NCBI RefSeq assembly: GCF_900637205.1
Contig: NZ_LR134355.1
Coordinates: 4,774,001-4,838,000, forward strand
DNA length: 64,000 nucleotides
From: Mycolicibacterium chitae
Lineage (GTDB): Bacteria; Actinomycetota; Actinomycetes; Mycobacteriales; Mycobacteriaceae
Reading direction: 5' to 3'
Below, piece by piece: positions 59,271 to 64,000 of this stretch. Each line of letters opens with the position of its first letter. The stretch's first letter is position 1. The position numbers and the translations under genes were made by a program. A model generated the notes under the pieces. It saw only the letters and a program-made list of their open reading frames with translations, was not told where the DNA came from and did not search any database.

Positions 59271-59600
59271 GTGAGCGAGACGCCGACGCGCGACCCGGTC
59301 AACGCCGTGCTGAATTGGGTGCTGGCGCTGACGACGCTGCTGGGCGCCGCGGGCGTGGTCGTCCTGGCCTACGTGCAAGTGCTGGGGACCGCCGGCTGCG
59401 CCGATCCGGACTGCCCGCGGCCGGGCTTCGGCGAGGCCGGTTTCACCCTGATCGTCTACGGCGCGCCCGTCGTGGCGGCGGCCACCGTGGCGCTGTCCTT
59501 CCTGACCGCCCGCAAACGCAACGGGATCCTGGTGCCGATCGGCGGGTGGCTGCTGATCCTGCTGGCCTTTCTGATCCTGCTGATGACCTCGCCGCGATGA
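59271..59600 (+). CDS. small membrane protein, unknown function
   Basis: A 109-residue protein from a GTG start with three predicted membrane helices (~13-36, ~60-80, ~85-106) and a short external loop holding two cysteines (GCADPDCPRPGFG), possibly a disulfide. GGGGGT lies close upstream. No family recognised. Confidence 0.75.
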   Translation: MSETPTRDPVNAVLNWVLALTTLLGAAGVVVLAYVQVLGTAGCADPDCPRPGFGEAGFTLIVYGAPVVAAATVALSFLTARKRNGILVPIGGWLLILLAFLILLMTSPR

Positions 59601-59735
59601 GTTTGCTGACCGTGCCGCCGCAATAGCAACCGAACTGTTATCCGTACTGTTCGACACCGGTATCGGTGCCCTCGGAGGCACCATTGCTACTCAGCAGTAA
59701 CAGAGCTGTCGGAAAGGACCACTATCGTCGCGCCC

Positions 59736-60614
59736 ATGGACGACCTTCGATACCTCGACCTGAACGGCGACCGGATCTCCTACTGGGATTCCGGGGACGC
59801 AGACCGGCCCGAGACCCTGCTGTTGATCCACGGCATGTCCGGCAGCGCTGCGGCCTGGCGCCACGTCGCGCCGTTGCTGGCGCAGCGGTATCGCGTCATC
59901 GCCCCCGACCTGTTGGGGCATGGCCACTCGGACAAGCCCCGCGGGGACTACTCGCTGGGGGCGTCGGCGGTATGGCTGCGGGACTTCCTGGACGCGGTGG
60001 GTGTCGCGCGCGTGACCGTCGTCGGGCAATCCCTGGGCGGCGGGATCGCCATGCAGTTCGCCCACCAGCACCGGGAGCGGTGCGACCGCGTGGTGCTCAT
60101 CGGCAGCGGCGGTGTCGGCCCGGAACTGAACTGGCTGCTGCGGGTGCTGTCCACCCCCGGTGCGGAATACGTGCTGCCGGCCGTGACGCCCAAGCCTGTG
60201 TTGGATGCCGGCAATGTCGTGCGGGACTGGCTGACCGCGGCCGGTGTGCGCTCGCCGCGGGCGGCGCAGTTGTGGAACACCTACGCCAAGCTCTCCGATG
60301 CCGGCACCCGTCATGCGTTCCTGGGCACCCTGCGCTCGGCCGCCGACGCGCGGACCACAGGCGCCGTCAGTGCGCTGAACCGGCCGCAGTCCTCGGCGCA
60401 GATGCCGGTGCTGTTGGTGTGGGGCGAGCAGGACCGGGTCATGCCGGTCACGCAGGGCCACGCCGCGCACGAGGCCCTGACCAACAGCCGACTCGAGGTG
60501 TTGGCGGGGGTGGGTCACTCACCGCACGCCGAAGCCCCCGACCAGGTCGTCGACCTCATCGGGGACTTTCTCGCCACTACCGAGCGGCGTTCGGTGATGC
60601 TGACCCGCTGTTAG
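59736..60614 (+). CDS. alpha/beta hydrolase
   Basis: A 292-residue alpha/beta-hydrolase-fold enzyme. Oxyanion motif LIHGMSG (~30-36), nucleophile elbow GQSLGG (Ser ~100), acid in WGEQDRV and catalytic His in GVGHSPHAE are all visible. Mycobacterial relatives act as esterases, epoxide hydrolases or C-C hydrolases. The 135-nt upstream gap contains a GGTGCC/GGCACC hairpin. Substrate unknown. Confidence 0.9.
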   Translation: MDDLRYLDLNGDRISYWDSGDADRPETLLLIHGMSGSAAAWRHVAPLLAQRYRVIAPDLLGHGHSDKPRGDYSLGASAVWLRDFLDAVGVARVTVVGQSLGGGIAMQFAHQHRERCDRVVLIGSGGVGPELNWLLRVLSTPGAEYVLPAVTPKPVLDAGNVVRDWLTAAGVRSPRAAQLWNTYAKLSDAGTRHAFLGTLRSAADARTTGAVSALNRPQSSAQMPVLLVWGEQDRVMPVTQGHAAHEALTNSRLEVLAGVGHSPHAEAPDQVVDLIGDFLATTERRSVMLTRC

Positions 60615-60621
60615 GCGTCGC

Positions 60622-60768
60622 TCAGAACGCGATGAACAGGATCTCGTCGCGCGAGTACTCGTGACCGGGGTGGTTCTCCGACAGGTGCTTCTGGGTCTTC
60701 TCGACCAGGTCGTCCTCGTCGGTGCCGACGATGGACTCGCCACACGGGCAGTTCAGGTGAGTCTTCAT
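60622..60768 (-). CDS. DUF1059-family small protein
   Basis: A 48-residue protein from the ATG at 60768: MKTHLNCPCGESIVGTDEDD, then a helix with KTQKHLSENHPGHEYSRDEI. The CPCG motif near the N-terminus followed by a Lys/His-rich helix ending in 'H...H' is the DUF1059 pattern, probably a small metal-binding or structural protein. It is divergent from the acyl-CoA dehydrogenase and shares with it the inverted repeat at 60775-60809. Confidence 0.85.
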   Translation of the reverse strand: MKTHLNCPCGESIVGTDEDDLVEKTQKHLSENHPGHEYSRDEILFIAF

Positions 60769-60774
60769 GCGTAT

Positions 60775-60809
60775 GTGTCTACCTCACCGGAGCCATCTGC
60801 GGTAGACAC
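60775..60809. promoter_or_regulatory. 9-bp inverted repeat between DUF1059 gene and acyl-CoA dehydrogenase
   Basis: GTGTCTACC (60775-60783) and GGTAGACAC (60801-60809) are exact inverse arms with a 17-nt spacer. It lies 7 nt upstream of the DUF1059 ATG and 42 nt upstream of the dehydrogenase, so a regulator bound here could control both. The stretch GCGTATGTGTCTAC (60769-60782) is also found at 25727-25740 upstream of csbD. Confidence 0.6.
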
Positions 60810-60850
60810 GGAGTCGGCGTGGGCGAACATCGACAGAACGGTGATCCGAC

Positions 60851-62128
60851 ATGTGGGATTTCGAGACCGACCCCGAATACCAGGAAAAGCTGGACTGGGT
60901 CACCGAGTTCATGCGCACCGAGGTCGAACCGCTGGACTTCGTGGCGCTGGATCCCTACGACAAGAAGAACCCCGACGTGCTGGCGACGCTGCGGCCGCTG
61001 CAGCAGCAGGTTCGCGAGCGTGGCCTGTGGGCCGCGCATCTGACCTCGGAGTTGGGCGGGCAGGGTTACGGGCAGGTGAAACTGGCGCTGCTCAACGAGA
61101 TTCTGGGCCGGTCCCGCTGGGCGCCGTCGGTGTTCGGCTGCCAGGCCCCGGATTCGGGCAACGCGGAGATCCTCGCGCTGTTCGGCACCGACGAGCAGAA
61201 GCGGCGCTACCTGCAACCGCTGCTCGACGGCGAGATCAGTTCCTGCTATTCGATGACCGAACCGCAGGGCGGCTCCGACCCCGGCCTGTTCGTCACCCGC
61301 GCCGAGCGGGACGGGCAGTCGTGGGTACTCAACGGCGAGAAGTGGTTTTCCTCCAACGCCCGCCACGCCAGCTTCTTCATCGTCATGGCGGTCACCAATC
61401 CCGAGGCGCGCACCCGCGACAAGATGTCGCTGTTCATCGTTCCCGCCGAGACCCCGGGGATCGAGATCGTCCGCAACGTCGGCGTCGGCACCGAGGGGTC
61501 AGGGTCCGCCGATCACGGCACCCACGGCTACGTGCGCTACACCGACGTGCGGGTGCCGCTGGATCATGTCCTCGGCGGGGAGGGGCAGGCGTTCGCCATC
61601 GCGCAGACGCGCCTGGGCGGCGGCCGGATCCACCACGCCATGCGCACCATCGCGATGGCCCGGCGCGCCTTCGACCTGATGTGTGAGCGCGCCGTGTCGC
61701 GGCAGACCCGCCAAGGGCCGCTGTCGAATTTCCAACTGACACAGGAGAAGATCGCCGACAGCTGGGTGCAGATCGAACAGTTCCGGCTGCTGGTGCTGCG
61801 CACGGCGTGGTTGATCGACAAGCATCAGGACTATCAGTTGGTGCGCCGCGACATCGCCGCGGTGAAGGTCGCGATGCCCCAGGTGCTGCACGACGTGGTG
61901 CAGCGGGCCATGCACCTGCACGGCGCGCTCGGGGTGTCCAACGAGATGCCGTTCGTCAAGATGATGGTGGCCGCGCAGTCGCTGGCGATCGCCGACGGGC
62001 CCACCGAGGTGCACAAGCTGACCCTCGCGCGCCGCACGCTCAAGGAGTACGAACCCGCCGACCCGGTGTTCGGGTCCGGCCACCTGCCGACCCGGCGCGC
62101 CGAGGCCCAGGCCCGCATCTCCCCTTAA
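60851..62128 (+). CDS. acyl-CoA dehydrogenase (ACAD10/11-like)
   Basis: A 425-residue FAD-dependent acyl-CoA dehydrogenase. The FAD loop SMTEPQGGSDPGLF (~135-148) and GEKWFSSNARHA (~165-176) are typical. The C-terminal segment reads IADGPTEVHK, the pattern of the ACAD10/11-type group, instead of the YEGT-x-x-IQ of short/medium-chain enzymes, so a different catalytic carboxylate and a larger acyl-CoA are likely. It belongs to lipid or sterol catabolism in general; no partner gene is coupled. Confidence 0.92.
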   Translation: MWDFETDPEYQEKLDWVTEFMRTEVEPLDFVALDPYDKKNPDVLATLRPLQQQVRERGLWAAHLTSELGGQGYGQVKLALLNEILGRSRWAPSVFGCQAPDSGNAEILALFGTDEQKRRYLQPLLDGEISSCYSMTEPQGGSDPGLFVTRAERDGQSWVLNGEKWFSSNARHASFFIVMAVTNPEARTRDKMSLFIVPAETPGIEIVRNVGVGTEGSGSADHGTHGYVRYTDVRVPLDHVLGGEGQAFAIAQTRLGGGRIHHAMRTIAMARRAFDLMCERAVSRQTRQGPLSNFQLTQEKIADSWVQIEQFRLLVLRTAWLIDKHQDYQLVRRDIAAVKVAMPQVLHDVVQRAMHLHGALGVSNEMPFVKMMVAAQSLAIADGPTEVHKLTLARRTLKEYEPADPVFGSGHLPTRRAEAQARISP

Positions 62129-62277
62129 GCGCGAGCCTTCCCCTCAGCGCGAGGGCGCGTGTTCCGGGCCGACACGCCGGGCAAGTTCCCGGGTCTGGGC
62201 ACGCTCGTCGCGCGGTGTGCGCGCCGGTGTGCCACGCTTCTCGCCGACATGTCTGCACTCACCCCACCCCAGATCCG

Positions 62278-63024
62278 ATGAACGCGGCCCTGCTGTTCCT
62301 CGCCGGAATCTGCGGCGGGCTCACGGGCAGCATCGCCGGACTGGCGTCGGTGGCCACCTATCCCGCGCTGTTGGCCGTCGGCCTGCCGCCGGTCACGGCC
62401 AACGTCACCAACACGGTCGCGGTGGTGTTCAACGGCATCGGCTCGGTCCTGGGTTCGCGCCCCGAACTCAAGGGGCAGGGCGCGTGGCTGTTGCGGGTCG
62501 GGCCCTTGGCCGCACTCGGCGGCGCGGCGGGCGCGCTGTTGCTGCTGTACACCCCGCCCGAGGGTTTCGAACGAAGCGTGCCGATCCTGCTCGGGGCCTC
62601 GGCGCTGGCGATCCTGCTCCCCCGACGCCAGCGCCCACCCGACGACAAACCGCGACGACGCCGGCGGGTGTTGATCCTCGAAGGCCTGGCCGTCCTCGCG
62701 ATCACCGGGTACGCCGGCTACTTCGGCGCGGCGGCCGGGGTGCTGCTGCTCGCCCTGCTGCTGCGGGCCGGCGGCGCGACCCTGGCGCACGCGAACGCGT
62801 CGAAGAATGCGTTGATGGGCATCGCCAACCTGGTCGCGGCCATCCTGTTCGCGGTGCTGGCCCCGGTGGCGTGGGCGGCCGTGCTGCCGCTGGGCCTCGG
62901 TTGTCTGCTGGGCTCCCGCCTGGGCCCGGTGGTCGTGCGGCATGCGCCCGCGACCCCGATGCGTCTGCTGATCGGCGCGGCGGGCCTGGCCGTGGCCATC
63001 AAGATCGGGATCGACACCTACTGA
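62278..63024 (+). CDS. TSUP (TauE/SafE) family permease
   Basis: A 248-residue integral membrane protein with eight predicted helices and the TSUP repeats: FLAGICGGLTGSIAGLASVATYPALLAVGLPP (near the N-terminus) and GYAGYFGAAAGVLLLALLL (~142-160). The family moves sulfite, sulfoacetate or other organosulfur anions outward or inward. The 149 nt before it hold no clear gene. It is followed by a hairpin shared with the convergent MaoC gene. Confidence 0.9.
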   Translation: MNAALLFLAGICGGLTGSIAGLASVATYPALLAVGLPPVTANVTNTVAVVFNGIGSVLGSRPELKGQGAWLLRVGPLAALGGAAGALLLLYTPPEGFERSVPILLGASALAILLPRRQRPPDDKPRRRRRVLILEGLAVLAITGYAGYFGAAAGVLLLALLLRAGGATLAHANASKNALMGIANLVAAILFAVLAPVAWAAVLPLGLGCLLGSRLGPVVVRHAPATPMRLLIGAAGLAVAIKIGIDTY

Positions 63025-63044
63025 CGCGCGCGAGGGTGCGCAGT

Positions 63045-63074
63045 CCCGGCCGAACACTCGGTGTGTCGGCCGGG
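63045..63074. terminator. bidirectional hairpin between convergent TSUP and MaoC genes
   Basis: CCCGGCCGA (63045-63053) pairs with TCGGCCGGG (63066-63074); the loop has a further ACAC/GTGT pair. It lies 20 nt after the permease stop and 50 nt after the MaoC stop (on the other strand). Confidence 0.7.
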
Positions 63075-63124
63075 GACGCGCCCGTTCGCGGCAAAGGGGG
63101 TGCCCCCAGGCCGCTCGCGCCAGA

Positions 63125-63580
63125 TCAGAAGATGTAGCGAAGGATGCTCTCGGCGACGCAGGCCGGCTTGCTGCCGCCCTCGATCTCGACGGTGGTGGAC
63201 ACCGTGAGCTGCAGGGCGCCGTCGCCGAGGTCCTCGGCCTTGACCAGCGTCGAGGTGGCGCGCACCTTGGCGCCCACGGGCACCGGCGACGGGAACCGAA
63301 CCTTGTTCAGGCCGTAGTTGATTCCGAGCTTGACACCCTCCACCGCGAAGATGTCGTGCATCAGCACCGGCAGCAACGACAGCGTCATGTAGCCGTGCGC
63401 GATGGTGCTGCCGAACGGGCCGTCCTTGGCCTTCTCGGGGTCGACGTGGATCCACTGGTGATCGCCGGTGGCGTCGGCGAACAGGTTGACGGCGTCCTGG
63501 GTGATGACCTTCCAGTCGCTGGATCCGAGCTCTTCGCCCTGGGCGGCAACCAGTTCCGCTGCCGAGGTGAACTTCCGCAT
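63125..63580 (-). CDS. MaoC-like (R)-specific enoyl-CoA hydratase
   Basis: A 151-residue single-hotdog MaoC-family protein. The catalytic hydratase motif DATGDHQWIHVDPEKA (~36-51) includes the active Asp and His, and GPFGSTIAHGYMTLSLLP (~54-71) completes it. Length fits the dimeric R-specific hydratases that add water to 2-enoyl-CoA. Next to a TesB-type thioesterase (12 nt away). It could in principle hydrate an itaconyl- or mesaconyl-type CoA, but nothing links it to region 1. Confidence 0.92.
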   Translation of the reverse strand: MRKFTSAAELVAAQGEELGSSDWKVITQDAVNLFADATGDHQWIHVDPEKAKDGPFGSTIAHGYMTLSLLPVLMHDIFAVEGVKLGINYGLNKVRFPSPVPVGAKVRATSTLVKAEDLGDGALQLTVSTTVEIEGGSKPACVAESILRYIF

Positions 63581-63592
63581 GCTGATTCCTTT

Positions 63593-64000
63593 CTAATTGG
63601 TTGTGCTACTTGATGTTTCACGGGAGGCGATGAGGCCCTCCTGGACGATCGTCGCGCAGACGCCGCCGTCGTCGCCGATCAGTTCGGCCGTCACCAGGCC
63701 GCGTCCACGGGAGGCCGCCGGCGACCGCGACTCCAGCAGGTTCCACCGGTCGGCGTGGATACGCCGGTGGAACCAGATCGCGGCATCCAGCGTGCCGCTG
63801 CGGTGGGTGCGGGCCTGCATCGAATGACCGTGCACTCGCAGCGCGGGGTCGATCATGTAGACGTCGGTGACGAACAGCATGGCGCAGGTGTGCAGCAGTG
63901 CATCCTCGGGCAGCGGAACCGTTGCGCGCCACCAGAGTCGGCGCACGAAGTCCGCGCCCGCACCCTCGTCGGCCACCCGGATGTCGAGTTCGTCGAGCGG
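63593..64000 (-). CDS. TesB-type acyl-CoA thioesterase, C-terminal part (cut by window edge)
   Basis: The last 135 codons of a leftward gene whose start is beyond the right edge. SMQARTHRSGTLDAAIWFHRRIHADRWNLLE, with SLDHAxWFHR-like spacing, plus SPAASRGRGLVTAELIG is the second hotdog domain of acyl-CoA thioesterase II (TesB). It hydrolyses acyl-CoA to free acid. The stop lies 12 nt before the MaoC start, so the two are co-transcribed. Confidence 0.88.
   Translation of the reverse strand, partial: PLDELDIRVADEGAGADFVRRLWWRATVPLPEDALLHTCAMLFVTDVYMIDPALRVHGHSMQARTHRSGTLDAAIWFHRRIHADRWNLLESRSPAASRGRGLVTAELIGDDGGVCATIVQEGLIASRETSSSTTN

Overview
The window reads as chromosome of a fast-growing, soil-type mycobacterium (Mycolicibacterium-like). 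The DNA is GC-rich. Lineage markers include a mycothiol-dependent formaldehyde dehydrogenase, a UsfY-like protein, a WhiB3-like regulator, an Rv0203-type hemophore-related protein, a DUF222/HNH (13E12-type) protein and an Rv3400/Rv3401-like HAD + GH65 pair. I saw no rRNA, tRNA, CRISPR array, insertion sequence or prophage.

Region 1 (1-18.1 kb) is catabolic. A leftward operon runs tctC-tctB-tctA (tripartite tricarboxylate transporter), an atypical SDR, then four MmgE/PrpD genes in tandem with 4-nt overlaps; the fourth runs off the left edge. A GntR/UTRA-IclR regulator pair lies just upstream. Next come a GntR/FCD regulator and a convergent acyl-CoA dehydrogenase - CaiB CoA-transferase - CitE lyase operon. 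The FCD gene and that operon carry near-identical operator-like palindromes. Together the content resembles an uptake, CoA activation and CoA-lyase route of the itaconate/citramalate type. A Baeyer-Villiger monooxygenase, a zinc alcohol dehydrogenase and a DUF4185 gene follow.

Region 2 (18.1-30.9 kb) is core and stress related: DUF222/HNH protein with DnaA-box-like repeats upstream, a lipoprotein class C beta-lactamase homologue, a hemophore-related protein, an isochorismatase-like hydrolase, the HAD/GH65 sugar-phosphorylase pair, CsbD, a flavodoxin-like protein, UsfY-like protein and several tiny charged proteins. Several promoters here match the mycobacterial SigF pattern GGTTT-N15/16-GGGTA.

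Region 3 (30.9-51.2 kb) looks like an N-heterocycle degradation island. It has a molybdenum hydroxylase with two large subunits plus single FAD and 2Fe-2S subunits, XdhC and CoxG maturation factors, a Rieske oxygenase, a VanB-type reductase, a cyclase-type hydrolase, nitrilase and isochorismatase hydrolases, a bicupin, an NCS2 nucleobase permease and an Old Yellow Enzyme. An XRE-cupin regulator sits inside, and an ATTGAA-centred motif recurs at its promoters.

Region 4 (51.2-64 kb) holds a complete Liv-type ABC importer facing a second XRE-cupin regulator, then mscR, phoU, a second csbD, an alpha/beta hydrolase, a DUF1059 gene, an acyl-CoA dehydrogenase, a TSUP permease, a MaoC dehydratase and the end of a TesB-type thioesterase. 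All functional names come from recognised sequence motifs and remembered family features; no database search was run.
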